Shown: in pieces, positions 24,590 through 36,034 of the stretch
Layout: the number at the start of each line of letters is the position of its first letter
Numbering within the stretch: the stretch's first letter is position 1
Origin: Adineta ricciae
Lineage: Eukaryota; Rotifera; Eurotatoria; Adinetida; Adinetidae
DNA length: 64,000 nucleotides
Direction: 5' to 3'
NCBI GenBank assembly: GCA_905250025.1
Contig: CAJNOJ010000254.1
Location: forward strand, 1-64,000
The notes under the pieces: model-generated
The model's database searches: none
Told to the model about the DNA's origin: nothing
The model's input: the letters and a program-made list of their open reading frames with translations, nothing else
Translations under genes and position numbers: made by a program

Positions 24590-25214
24590 ACTCTGCTTTG
24601 GTGCTGTGTTGGTTAACTCACAATAAAAAGAGTAACTTCGTTGGTAAATTTTTGTGTTCTTTCTTCTTTCTACCGCATTCGCACAGTTACTTTTTTATGG
24701 ATAACAACTGAAGAACGAGAAAAACATGCCTGTAGAGAATGCGATTGCTACTATGCAAATATTAAAAATGTGAAAAGAAAGTGTTTAGTAAAAGACGTAA
24801 TTTAACTGAAAGAAATAAATCGAAACAGCTTCTATTTGCATAATGCGCTTCTGTCTGAAAGAAAAGTATCACAGCGAGGTTAAACCTTACCTGCTCGAGA
24901 TGCTAAAGGTCTATTCATCCTAGTGGATCTAAATGTGTTCATAACCGTTCAAAAAACGTATGATTATATGTTGTTGTAATCGGGAAACCCAGGTTATTAT
25001 GGCACGGTCGGTTCAGGCCGGTTAGGTTCGTTTTCCGACCATTTCCTTGCCACCGGATTCCGGCCGGAAGTTCAAACGTAGATTCCAGTCATTTCCTGAC
25101 GGTTTCCTGCAAACTTCGAGCTGGAATCGGCGAAAACTGTGCCGGAATCGAGAAGAGCTATACCGGAACCGACTCAGATTTCAACGGATTCAGTCGCCGG
25201 AGTGATCGACCTGG
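24590..25214. other. Intergenic with GC-rich TTCCGG-type segment
   Basis: The first ~400 bp are plain AT-rich flank. From about 24990 to 25200 the sequence turns GC-richer with repeated CCGG/TTCCGG words, resembling the composition of the insert at 18335. It may be the left part of the adjoining repeat or a separate element. Confidence 0.4.
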
Positions 25215-25980
25215 GGACCTTTTCAGAAAGAATTAGAAAACTTCTATATAAAACTTTTCACGTAGATCTCGATCTAATCAGCTTTGAACTAAACCAACTT
25301 TTATACATGTTCTTTTCTTTTAATCCTTTTCTGCTCTATTCATGTCGAACTACTTTCAATTCATTTGTCCAACCATGTAAGCAAAGGAACATCGTTTCTA
25401 TACATTCACTCATCGACTCTCTTCCGACCATTTAAACTCAAAATGAATTGGCTTACATTCGTTTTATCTCTTCTAAGTCATCGAAACAAACATCTAGTCG
25501 TTCGTCGGTCTCCCTCTGGTCAGTCACTCGCGGCTAGCCGTTACATGTCCGCCTGTCAATTTTACATTTAGTTTGGAAACCAATCCGACCATGTCCTGTT
25601 CAAAACTACACCTGTCAGAGGAAATATTATTTGAGTGCTTAGTATCGGATGACGTTTATGTAATATAACTGTTTATATAGTTGCGATTTTATCAGTATGT
25701 TGATGAGCATGGAAATCCAAAAATCCGATGTTTATCAATTATTTCGTTTTGTTCTGCATATTGCTGCTTAAAACACTATCGCCTTAAAAAAATCTTTTTT
25801 GCAAAACAATTATCCTTTGACTAAAAGAAAAACAGAATACAAACTTTTTATGAAAAAACTAACACCAGATTCGAGACCCTTGACCCCAATTACCCTTCGA
25901 TCAACCCTCACTCAATACCATCCTTGAGTTTTTATGAACTTATCAAATGCTGCAATCTGATTAGATTATAATAAAAATCA
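25215..25980 (+). repeat. Dispersed repeat family, copy 2 (truncated)
   Basis: Aligns in order with copy 1: a diverged left end (GGACCTTTTCAGAAAG), the CTAGTCGTTCGTCGG block near 25495, the GTAATATAACTGTTT block near 25659, and the TGCAATCTGATTAGATTA block near 25953, after which homology stops short of the right terminus. Non-coding. Confidence 0.6.
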
Positions 25981-26435
25981 ACACCTGAATGCTTAAATTC
26001 AAATTTCATATTTGATCGCACTGCGTTGATCTGTGTATTTCTATGCTATTGCGGCTGTCGACATGTTTCCACTATAAGTCATCTTGAATTTTTCCTTTTC
26101 TCTCATGCGTCAGCTGTCTATTTGTATGGGCTTGTCTTTATCTCTTCTATATTCATGGGATTATTCTCGATCACGATCCCATGTATAGGTATTTGAGTAT
26201 GTAGATCTTTACATGTGTGTGTGTAGTCTTTTTCTGCTCTCTTTCATCACGTTCCTGCTTATGTTCTTACAATAAACACACAACACCCTCAAGAGAAAAT
26301 CTATAGCGAAGAACAATAATATTTTTGAATTGATCACTATTCTATAGAAAAAAAAAGCGGCAGCCGATGAAATTCTGCTGAAAACAGATATCATCACTAA
26401 TTCAAAATTCGAAATTAGAAACGAGTGTGCAAAAA
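25981..26435. other. Intergenic, nothing recognised
   Basis: AT-rich sequence between repeat copy 2 and the 5S gene. No supportable gene. Confidence 0.4.
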
Positions 26436-26553
26436 GCTTACGACACTCGGTATTCCCAGGCGGTCACCCATCCAAGTACTAACCGAGCCCGACGTTGCTT
26501 AACTTCAGTGATCGGACGAGAACTGGTGTATTCAACGTGGTATGGCCGTAAGC
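26436..26553 (-). rRNA. 5S ribosomal RNA
   Basis: The reverse complement begins GCTTACGGCCATACCACG and ends GTCGTAAGC, so the two ends pair (GCTTACG/CGTAAGC). Canonical internal parts are present: the GTCCGATCACTGAAGTTAAGC region with box A, CGTCGGGCTCGG, and box C in GGATGGGTGACCGCC. A T-run directly after the 3' end is a RNA polymerase III terminator. At 118 nt it is close to the usual animal length. It is a single copy here, lying between two members of a dispersed repeat family. Confidence 0.95.
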
Positions 26554-26676
26554 ATTTCTACATCTAATATTCGTTCCTTTTGATTTTTCTGTCGTCTAGA
26601 TCTAACGGCTCATGAAGACAAAGTATTGATAAAACGGTTTTCTACTAACAAGTAACGCTCATCCTTTGGATTAGCT

Positions 26677-28123
26677 GACCCTTTTCTGAAAGACTTTTCC
26701 GAATGCTGAATACATTCAGAGACTTCGAAAGAGAAAAAACGCACTGCGATCGCTACTGGTGCTCAACTGAATCATGGTACTATGTCACACACTAGAACTA
26801 GAATGAATAGGATACAGAGGTCTTTTTAGGAATCAGACCGATTAGCCATTTGTCAGTGGATAATTCTCCAGCACTAACTATGTTGACTGAAAAAGTCATC
26901 GCTCAACGACTAGTCAGACGGCCAACCATTGACCTTGTCATCTGTTTTTCTATTTTCACATCACGCGTATGGAAATTTTCACAAATGCTATGCTAAGTCA
27001 CTCATAGACGGACGATATACAGTAGACTACTTGGAAAGTCTGAACATTCGTCTGTGTCTTCCAGCAATAATCCGATTCTTTTCTCGCCTGTCAACGAAAT
27101 GATACCCTGTCGAATATTTTCATTGAGGAATATCCATTCATCAAATCCCTTTCAAAACTATCGGAAGCCTGGCAAGTTTATTCTAAGCGTACACTTTAGG
27201 AATAATCTAGCATTTAAACGCCTAGTGGTTCGTCGACCTCCCTTCGGTCAGCCGCTCACGGCTAGCCGCTGCCATACTGTCTCTGTTATTCCTTTCGCCT
27301 TCGATCGATTTTCAAACTGAACGATTGAGTCTTCTTTTATTGTCGCTTCGACAGTCATGATCTTCTATTCATTCGACTACCAAAAGAAACTAGATAAGAA
27401 AGTCTTACTGTATGATTTGCTTCGAAACGAACATCTTTCATAGCGCCGCATGCGTTCGAAATACTGTTTGTATAATCCACGCGCCAGTATTTACGAAGAT
27501 GAAAGCCCACCGACGGGTAAATCACTTTGCAAACTACTTCTACTAAAATCCCATGAAAAGACATGATGCATGTAGCCTACAAAGCAAAGATGATACTAAG
27601 CTCGTATCACTTTTTCGGATTTCTTGAATTAGAATCATCATTATGTACAATGCATTATATCTTTTCGTGTAAATTCTTGAGCTACTCTCTTTGTACGCAT
27701 GACGTCCATGAATAGCGTTCAGGTCACCATCTTCTACAAAAGATTTCAGAACAGATAAAGAAAAAAGATCTCCTTTGTAAAGAGGAAGGAACAAGCCCAG
27801 GCTCAGCGAATAAGACGAAATCCACCCTTAAATTCGAATTTCCCGACATCAGAAACCCTTCGATCTACTCTGACAATGAATGTTAATAAGTCATGGTTAC
27901 TTAATGAAAAACTAATAATTAATTAATCAACACTAACCTCGGATTCAAGTTCCCCGACCTTGATTACCCTACCGGTAATCATTTTCTAACAACAATCGAT
28001 CAATTTCATTGATTTATAAAATGCTGCAATTTGATTGGATTACGCAAACAAACAAGCAAGCAAACTTTTTGCATTTCAACCACCCGATTTATGACGCTAT
28101 AACCCTTTCTTTCAGAAAAGGGA
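26677..28123 (+). repeat. Dispersed repeat family, copy 3
   Basis: Left end GACCCTTTTCTGAAAG and right end CTTTCAGAAAAGGG are inverted repeats of each other. It shares the CGCCTAGTGGTTCGTCG block near 27220 and the TGCAATTTGATTGGATTA block near 28023 with copies 1 and 2. It is longer than copy 1 because of internal extra sequence at about 26700-27200 and 27300-27900. No transposase ORF; mobility is inferred from the termini and dispersal. Confidence 0.6.
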
Positions 28124-28149
28124 ATAAGTGTATGTAACTTTATTCAGTA

Positions 28150-28570
28150 TATTTTTCTGGTCTACATTCCTGCCAATCAGTATCTACAAAACAGGTGCCG
28201 ATACGCTTTGTATTTACGAAAACGCTAGCCCATCGCGCAATAACATCGAAAGCGACACGTCTACGCAAAAAGATAAAATTCTTTTTCTTTGACAGTCTCA
28301 CAAACAAAAGAACTCGCTGAGAGTCATAGATTTGAACTACAAATGATGATCCAATAAGATCAAATACACGTAAACAAGTTCTGAGCAAACAAAAATCAAC
28401 GGTTCCGTTTTTTATCAGTCATCACTTGACCGAGAACATCGTTTGACGCATTAGACAGTTTCAACAGTTGTAAACAAGGAAACTGAACACATTCATCGGG
28501 TAAATATAAGGAATTCCTATCACATCCGCTCAAGAGATCGCCATAACTTTCATTGTCCAGGTGATCCTCG
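28150..28570 (-). pseudogene. Partial duplicate of the CCS-like gene
   Basis: Reverse-strand sequence parallels the 3' half of the neighbouring CCS-like gene, introns included: a GGAATTCC-TATATTTACCCGATGAATGTGTTCAG intron equivalent near 28500, LLRTCLRVFDLIGSSFVVQ near 28350, and a degraded last exon (VIARWASVFVNTKR). The N-terminal part is absent, the frame is broken, and the CxC of the last exon is lost. A tandem partial duplication followed by decay explains it. Confidence 0.8.
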
Positions 28571-28786
28571 TAATCTGAATGATTGTATTTTCAATTCATT
28601 ATTCGATCATCAATATACATCTCGGCATTGGATGTTTATAAAAAAAACATGTATGTTAACGTTTCTATTTTATTTTTTGGAAAGCGCTTGACTTGTTTTA
28701 TATTTGTTCGAAATAAAACAAATATGATCACGTAGTAAAAATAGATCTGTGACTGTAATGGAAATAAAAAAGATACTATTAAAAAT

Positions 28787-29784
28787 CTATTGAAAACTTT
28801 CTTTAACATCTTGTCGTTCTTGCCAAACCGTAGCACCGGAACAAGCACAGAGTCGTTTTGTATTTTCGAAAATGCCAGCAGATCGTGCGATAATACCGCA
28901 AGCAACACGTCTATATTACAAACTCAAATCAGTTTTCTATTTTCCTATCAGAAAAAAAACCTACTGAGAATCAGAAGTTTGAACTACGAATGATCGTCCA
29001 ATGAGATCAGGTACATGTAAATGAGTTCTGAGCAAACGAAAGTCAGCGGTTCCACTTTCATCAGTCATCACTTGACCAAGAACACCGTTTGATCCATTAG
29101 AAGATTTCGACGGTTGATAATGGTCGCCACAACTAAACAATGGAGCTGAACACATTCATTGAGTAAATATGAGGAATACCTATCGCATCCGTTCGAGAGA
29201 TCTCCATATTCATGAATATTAATCTTCGCAGGCGAATTTGGTGAAAGACCATCGATGGTTCCTTCGATGATACATTGCTCGTCATCAGCTTGAATGAATC
29301 GAACTAAACCATGAACACGACGTTCAAATGGTCGATTGATATTACTGTAGAGCGCAGAAACAGCGGCTGCACCGGCAGATTTTCCTATTAAGTCCATGAT
29401 ATATATATAACTACTTTCGAAAATCAAAGTTCTTCCTTACCAGCGCCTAAAAGCACAGCATTTGTGTTCAAAGACTGTTCAATTAATTTTTGAATTTTTG
29501 ATGACTGTTCTGTTGTGTCCAGTACAACACGTTTCGATGATGGATCGATATCAATATGTGTAATGTCTAGAAGAGACTTCTGTGATCACGCGAAACGTGC
29601 AAATATTTCTCGTCTACCTTTGCGATCAGTTAGTAGTTTTCGCAATCGATCGACTTGTTCTTGTTGATTAAAATCCACCAGAAATTCGAGCTAAAAAAAC
29701 CAAATACACAGTTCATTATCGGGCAAGTAAATCTCGGAAAGGAGTTTTTACCTTAGTACTAACTGTTGGTGTCGTTTCAGTCAT
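28787..29784 (-). CDS. CCS: CCS-like protein, metal ligands mostly lost
   Basis: Six exons, complement(join(28787..28910,28965..29132,29180..29384,29441..29566,29618..29690,29752..29784)), 242 aa. Order matches the copper chaperone for SOD1: an HMA-like domain 1 (LEFLVDF..., [11 protein letters not shown]), the SOD-like domain 2 ([48 protein letters not shown]) and the C-terminal domain 3 with CxC (CAC near residue 227). Domain 1 lacks the MxCxxC copper site (it reads FNQQEQ). In domain 2 several zinc-site histidines are replaced (NIH for HVH; no histidine in the SKSSNGSN loop). Copper delivery, if any, would rest on the CxC. It sits 218 bp downstream of LIN7 on the same strand. Confidence 0.88.
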
Positions 29785-29793
29785 ATTCTTTGT

Positions 29794-29812
29794 CTAAAAT
29801 AAGTTCAAGATA
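29794..29812 (-). promoter_or_regulatory. Putative trans-splice acceptor of CCS
   Basis: TTATTTTAG on the minus strand, 9 nt before the CCS start codon, with no upstream coding exon in the 218-bp gap to LIN7. Confidence 0.45.
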
Positions 29813-30002
29813 CAGAATTTCTATTATAAGTATTCATTTCTCTATTCGATTCCGACAAATAGAACAACGAGATTATATGACAGATTAAAGGTACACAAAA
29901 TAAGAAGAAGAAGAAGAAGAGGTTTAACTATTGGAGAAAGCAAAATCAGGTATTGAATAGAAGAATAAACACATGATAGATAGATATTAATCTGAATAAA
30001 TG

Positions 30003-30682
30003 TTATTTATTTGTAGGTGAAGTTGATGCTGGTGCTGGTGGTTTTCGTGCTGTACGTTGTTTTTCGAACCGATTTTCCATTTCGATTAAAACCTGTGGCG
30101 AATAGCGTACAACTAACTTCACACTGCCTTGCGCTTGTTTGAGTAATTCAACAGCTTTCTCATGATATTCATTCTCAACTGAAACACCATTAACAGACAA
30201 TAGTTGATCGCCTTTTTTCAATCCGCCATGTTTCCAAGCAACACCATTTGGAATTATACGCGAAATATAGATCGGAGAATTTTGTTCGCGGCCACCCATT
30301 ACATTAAATCCCAGACCTTCTTGAGTTTTGGGCAGTTCGACAACACGTGGATGTGAATGACCTTCGCTAGCAGCAAAAGCAGCAACCTAACGAGGAACAA
30401 AACGTAGTGATCCTAGAATGTAAATCATTCAGTTGAACTCACAGTGGCTTTAGCCGTCGCATTAGCTCGAACTTCTGGCGAACCAGAAATCTGTACTGTT
30501 TCATAAATTTTTTCATAGACTTCAAGAACTGCATTGAAGAAGTCGCTTTGGAAGATACGTTGTAATTCAAGTAATTTCGTTTCAGGAATTTCGCTCGTTG
30601 TACGTAGACGATCGAGAAGAACTATAGCTCGTTTTACATCTTCTTCTAAATGAAGCGACGATTCACCTGTGGCTTCGGACAT
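30003..30682 (-). CDS. LIN7: LIN-7 scaffold (L27 + PDZ)
   Basis: Exons complement(join(30003..30386,30443..30682)), 56-bp intron, 207 aa, the usual length. An L27 domain covers about residues 12-70 ([26 protein letters not shown]), followed by the near-invariant [27 protein letters not shown] linker region. The PDZ domain, ~95-180, has the GLGFNVMGG carboxylate-binding loop, then [12 protein letters not shown] and [16 protein letters not shown]-7 joins the CASK/MINT complex and places receptors and channels at junctions and synapses. Its start lies only 55 bp after the IER3IP1 stop, with a perfect splice acceptor 3 nt before the ATG, so it is probably co-transcribed with its upstream neighbour. 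Confidence 0.96.
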
Positions 30683-30685
30683 TAT

Positions 30686-30706
30686 CTGAAATACACCAAG
30701 AAAACA
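30686..30706 (-). promoter_or_regulatory. Putative trans-splice acceptor of LIN7
   Basis: Minus-strand TTTTCTTGGTGTATTTCAG ends 3 nt before the LIN7 ATG. Only 55 bp separate this ATG from the IER3IP1 stop codon, leaving no room for a normal promoter and upstream exon. Confidence 0.6.
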
Positions 30707-30737
30707 AGAAAGAAATAACCGATCACCAATTCAATTA

Positions 30738-31114
30738 TTAACCGAATAAAACAAGAAATAGAATCGTTACAATATTAAAGACAACTAAAGGAACTAAAAC
30801 CAAACAAAATTCATTCAATGATTGGAAAAACAAATCAGATTATTTTACCTCGCATCACTGTTCGAACAGATCGAATTAAAGTAAGTAATTGTTGTTTCGC
30901 TCCTCCGGTCTGATGGAATTCATCAGCGTAACCAGTGGTGTATTGATTTCCACTTCCACCAACTACAAAAAGAACCGACGAACGAATAGAAAATTCGTTG
31001 ATTTCAATTCGAGTTTCTTTTACATCTGGACAGAAGTCTCTGTTCATTCAGAATCGCTACTGCATTAACGCACAGTAGAGCTGCTTCAATTACACTATAG
31101 AAGGAGAATCCCAT
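30738..31114 (-). CDS. IER3IP1: IER3IP1/Yos1 secretory-pathway protein
   Basis: Three exons, complement(join(30738..30793,30849..30962,31024..31114)), 86 aa, close to the 82 aa of human IER3IP1. An N-terminal hydrophobic helix (FYSVIEAALLCVNAVAIL) and a C-terminal one (VPLVVFNIVTILFLVLFG) flank the conserved LIRSVRTVMRVPL block. The yeast homologue Yos1 works with Yip1/Yif1 in ER-to-Golgi transport. The middle part is slightly longer than usual (YTTGYADEFHQTGG). A splice acceptor lies 7 nt before the ATG. No single exon here is long enough to be recognised alone; the identification rests on the spliced product. Confidence 0.94.
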
Positions 31115-31121
31115 ATCAGAT

Positions 31122-31140
31122 CTGAAAGAAAAAGAAGCCG
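31122..31140 (-). promoter_or_regulatory. Putative trans-splice acceptor of IER3IP1
   Basis: Minus-strand CTTCTTTTTCTTTCAG ends 7 nt before the IER3IP1 start codon, 200 bp after the SEC8 stop. Confidence 0.5.
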
Positions 31141-31315
31141 ATTTGCATTAATTAAATGTTTTATGGAATGTCAATCAAATTAACGATAAATACAATGATA
31201 ATAATGAGGGAAAAAAATCATTTTTCAAATTTTCTTCTAATTTATATAAAATCTTAATAATGATAAAAATCTCGTTAAATAACAAAAGAAGAAGAAAAGC
31301 ATAACTAAACATTCT

Positions 31316-34300
31316 CTAATGTTTTGCATTCGTTTGTCCATTCACAACTTTATTTGGATGAAGTGCTTTGCGAATCATTTGTTCATATTTATTCAAATCA
31401 AAATTGCCACTTTCACTCGCCGGAAAACTTCGATGTTTCAATTGTAATAAGTGTATATAATCTTGTTCAGTATATTCCGGTCCACGTTCTTCAATCACAG
31501 CAATGATTTCATCTGGTTTTGTTGCATACAACAATTCATAGTAACGATGTGCACGCATCAGTTCAGCATCACCAACTGTTCGAATTTGTGTTAATGTTTG
31601 TTCAATGGCGAAGATATTTCGACACATTTTCGTCACACCTGACTCACTAATACGAACAAAACGTGGTGCCGAACGAATTAAGATCGTAGCTAAAACAAAA
31701 CCAAGGCCTTGGAAAAGAAACAGAAACTTCTTTTCGTTCAATGCCGAATGTAATGTTTCTTGTAAACGTGTTAGATCACGATTCAATGTCATGATATTTT
31801 CATCTGGATCTGTATCGATGACTGATGCATAATGTGAAGCATTACGAAATAATAATGAAAGATGATAAAAGCAATGAAGACGAATTTCAAGAAACAGGAC
31901 AAGTAAAATGTCATAAGATAAGGTTAATATTGTTTTCATTGCATTGGAGAAGATTTCCAGATTGACACGAGACAGTTTCAGTTGTTCATATTGATGAAGA
32001 TTTTGTTTCAATGTGCGCGAAGAATAACCAGATGTAACTGAAAAGCACAAAATCATGTTAGTCGATGTCATTAGTTCATGCAAAGATTTCAACATCAATC
32101 ATCATCTTCATCAGTTGAATGAACTGCTTTGTCTGAGTATTTTGTGTTGGTAGACATTTGTTTGTTTACTTCGAATGATCTCTCGCTCATGAAAAAGGTT
32201 AATTGCATTTCGACAACCGAATACCTCCCTTCTTTACTTTTATACAGAACAAACGATTTCACAAGTCAGTTAAGATGATAGAGACCGTTCCCGAGTTAGT
32301 TTACAATTACCTTTCTATAGAATACGAGACTAGAAATTGATGATGAAAATGGCATTTCTATCCGACTGACTACGATCTTACCTGTTGTTTGTGTCAATGC
32401 ATCGAGATATTTTGTATCGCTTAGACATCTGTCCAAAATATCAAAATAATACGATAATTTACAATATAACCAGTCGAGACTCTCGTGAATATTCGCTAAT
32501 AACTTCACATGTTTATAATTCGTGCATATGTCATCCAAGTTCATTTCATTTTGGCTGAAATTAATCAGTAAAGTTTCTGTTTCCTTTGTTTGTCTAAATC
32601 GAATATTATCAGCATTGTCATCTTGATGATTATTGTGATTGTTGGAGTTTTGTTGTTTGGCCATTCGGATAAATGTATCAAATGCTGGCATTGTTCGTAG
32701 ATGTCGATTGATATCGGCGTCTTTGACCCATTCATTCGAATAGATCGATGTTCCGGGTGAATCACTTCGTTCGACAATGCTCAGAAAGAGTTTATTACTC
32801 GATTCTCGATGTTTGAATAGAAGATCGATGATAGCCTGACAGAAGTCATCTGCATAAGGTGGAAGACACTTGACGAGAGCACATAATTCTTCGCATGACT
32901 TGAATATCAGATAAGTGGATTGTAGAATTGGCATGGGTAGTTGAAGTTGTTTTTGCAGAACAACTGGAACTAACTCAGCAAGACGTGTTTGATCAGCAAT
33001 AGATGATGCGGAAGACAACTGAGCAGATTCACAAATATCTTTGATGACGCGACCAATGAATCGATCACGAATGAATTCAGTTAGTTTCCTTAAGAAAGAA
33101 AAAGAAAAGAGAAGACGATCATCATTAATGAAGACAAATAGATCTTCAACCACAAATATTCAAATGAGATGAACGTCGAACTAACCTGTCGAGAATACGT
33201 TTCGTCGCATGCAGTTTGACATTCACATCAATATCTTCGATGATTCGTTGTAGAATATCGTGAACAGCAGTGATGTTTCGATAGTTTGGTTTGCAAACGT
33301 ATTGTTTATATGCTGTGGCAACCGCTGTTGTTTCTGGTTTGATGGCAAAGCGATTCTGATCTTGTAAATACGAAGTTAATGAGTTGAACTGTGCTGATTG
33401 AGAGAATTCGAAGAGACGTGGAATTTGTTGTGGACGGGGTGGAGCTCTTTTCGTTAAGTATTGTGAAAAGTCAGTAACTGAATGGTGATTATTGTAATCA
33501 GTTCCATTCGGTATTAACAACGAATTCAATGCTGATGTATCTAATGTGTTGTTGTAGTCAATGTATTCATTCAACACTTCACTGAGAACTTGTTGAAGAG
33601 TTTCCCAAACGAGTTCGATTGAAAAGAGATATGGAATTTCAAACTGGATAGTATTTGGTACGGATGACACAGCTTGTCGTTGATGATTTTTAAGATCTAA
33701 ATTTTCAATAAGAGAATTAGCCTAAGAAGGGAAAACGGAATCTTTCGCCGTACCTCGTTGATTTTTTGCTGCTTGTATTTGAAGATATGCATCTTGTTGA
33801 AGTTGTACTGATGCTTGATGTTCTTGTATCAATTTCAACCCATTCAGGACGTATTCAATATTTTTCACCACAATCTTGAATTGTTCATAGCATGTTTCTA
33901 ACAGGTCTCGAAGACAATCAGGATTATTCATTAGATGACTTTGATGTGAATTGTTCGAATGTAACACAAAATTGTTATCGACGATGTGTTGTGTTGTTCG
34001 CTGCACGATTCGATGGAATTGCTCATGTAATTGTTTTTGAATGTGTTCGAGTGTTTCATTCAAACGTGAAAGAATTGATAAAGACTGTAAGAGAACATCG
34101 AGATAGAGATCAGGTGCTTGATGGCGAATATCAACTAACATGTATTTATCAGGAATGATGGCTAATGAATGAAATTCAAATGATAACTTTCCCAGCTCAA
34201 AATCTTGATCCAGTTGTTTTCTCAGCAGACGATTTTCCCGAATTCGAGATAAATAGTTATGATCATTTTTGTTCGATGTTAACGAGGAGTTCGTTATTGA

Positions 34301-34958
34301 TGACGATGAGGTGACATTTTTGTTGCCAAGAATATCTCGACATGGCTTTTCGAATAGTTGATTGATCAATTCTGACCGTAGTTGATGTTCGAAGCTTAAC
34401 CGCTCATCTTTCAACTGTGTGTCGATGTCAACTAAAGCATTGATCAGACGCAGCTCTTGATGTTCTTTGGCTTTGATTAACAATAAAGACGCATGAAGAT
34501 ACAAGTGTTTGTTTAAGTAGAATTGTAAACGAGCAGGTACATGTTTTAATTCGTCGATGTTTTGGTAGATTTTGACGAGAGCATTCTGTTCCGATGTCAA
34601 TAGCCATAGTTTACGGATGTCTTGTCGTTTGAGTAACAATAAGTTCTTACATTCTCGTAAACGTTCACGAACATTTTGAACACGACTTTTTGATTGTTCG
34701 ATTGAAGTGTAGATGTCGGAAAAGTTCGCGATAAGTTCGGTTAAATCAGTTGCGGAAGACTTGATGGAACGATCAATGTTGGTATTGGATCGTTGAAAGC
34801 GTTCATTGACGAATCGACGTTGTTGTTCGCGAGCCTAAATAGATTCGTACGATGAAGAAGAAGAAAAAGAAGCGAAATTCAATTACCTCTGTGTTCGTAC
34901 TAAGATTAAGATCGCGAATGATCTTCATCAATATGAACGTCGTCGATTGTCGATCCAT
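31316..34958 (-). CDS. EXOC4: Exocyst subunit SEC8
   Basis: Five exons, complement(join(31316..32037,32382..33088,33186..33696,33754..34834,34887..34958)), 1030 aa; human EXOC4 is 974 aa. The N-terminal coiled-coil start (RDLNLSTNTE) leads to RQDIRKLWLL, aligned with human KRDELRKLW. Later blocks KRAPPRPQQIPRLFEF, FVCKP-like YVCKPNYRNITAV, ANIHESLDWL and RISESGVTKMCRNIF match human SEC8 (KKPQRPKNSLFKF, FVCKPGARNITVI, ANMHESLEWL, RISESGIKKMCRNIF). It is part of the octameric exocyst that tethers secretory vesicles to the plasma membrane. The 344-bp intron 32038-32381 is by far the longest in this gene and was not otherwise explained. Confidence 0.96.
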
Positions 34959-36034
34959 TAGCAATGAAATTGATTCCTTTTTCTTTAGAACCGAAATGAA
35001 TTATTCCTTTACTAGGAACAAATACATCTATAATCTAAATCAAATATATATTGTGAAGATGAAGATAAATATATATTCCCATTCTTTGTTTTCATTGGTT
35101 AACATTCTAACCAGTCTCATTCCTCATTTTCCTTCGTCGTTCGTAGTCAGAGGAGAGTGGATGTGGTAACTGATTTTAAGGAAGAACATGGGAACCATGC
35201 CCGAGGCACATATACAAAATTCTATTGGTCCGAAATAACTATATAGAAATTATTCGTTTTAATGATAATGATAATTCAACTAAATTTAGTGTATGGAACA
35301 ACGTTTAATAACGAATATATAACAAAATTATTCAAAAGAACATAGTGATGACAAAAACCTGCGTTATTTGTCTCTGAGACAACTCGCTTTTCGTGTTATT
35401 TCTATCTCTAGCAGTTGAAGATCCATGTGAATGAGACAAGTAGAGTTGTCCTGTCAGACAACTTGTTTTTTTTTGTCATGCTATTTGTATCTTGAATCAA
35501 CCAGGAGTTATATTTTACATTTGTTTTGCAGCTCTGAACTGGTATCGATCTTTTTTTGTAAAAGTAACAAGAGTAACAATAATATTCAAACTTAAAACGA
35601 ATAATCTCTGTACGTTTTATTTTGAACCCATAGATTTTCCGAATTCGCGCCTCCGCCATGAATTCCATGTTTTCCCTGAAGCGGTTAAAAGCCTTAATCG
35701 GTTGCCACAGAGGAGAAGCAGAGTGTTCTGGCACTGGCATTATTCATTACGGAAGATATCTGCTTGTTTTCCTCGTTTACATGTGTAGATTGTTGTTAGA
35801 ACTTCAGATGGTCTTGAATAACAAAAGAGTTCATTTACGGCGACAACTCGATGAAGAAAAAAATTCCACAAATTGAAAACCCAATTGAAAAGTATCACGT
35901 TGTTCGTCGTTCAACACTGCGACAATACGCAAATGCAGCCCTTCGATGATCGATCGATAGTTTAGCAGGTATTTGTTTACTCAAAACAAAAAATACTAAG
36001 CATCTCCTCGCTCCGATTCATTTCGTTGGCCGTA
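34959..36034. other. Intergenic, nothing recognised
   Basis: About 1.1 kb upstream of SEC8 and downstream of the receptor gene. Several short ORFs occur, but none has a recognisable motif or splice-supported extension. It should contain the SEC8 promoter. Confidence 0.4.
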
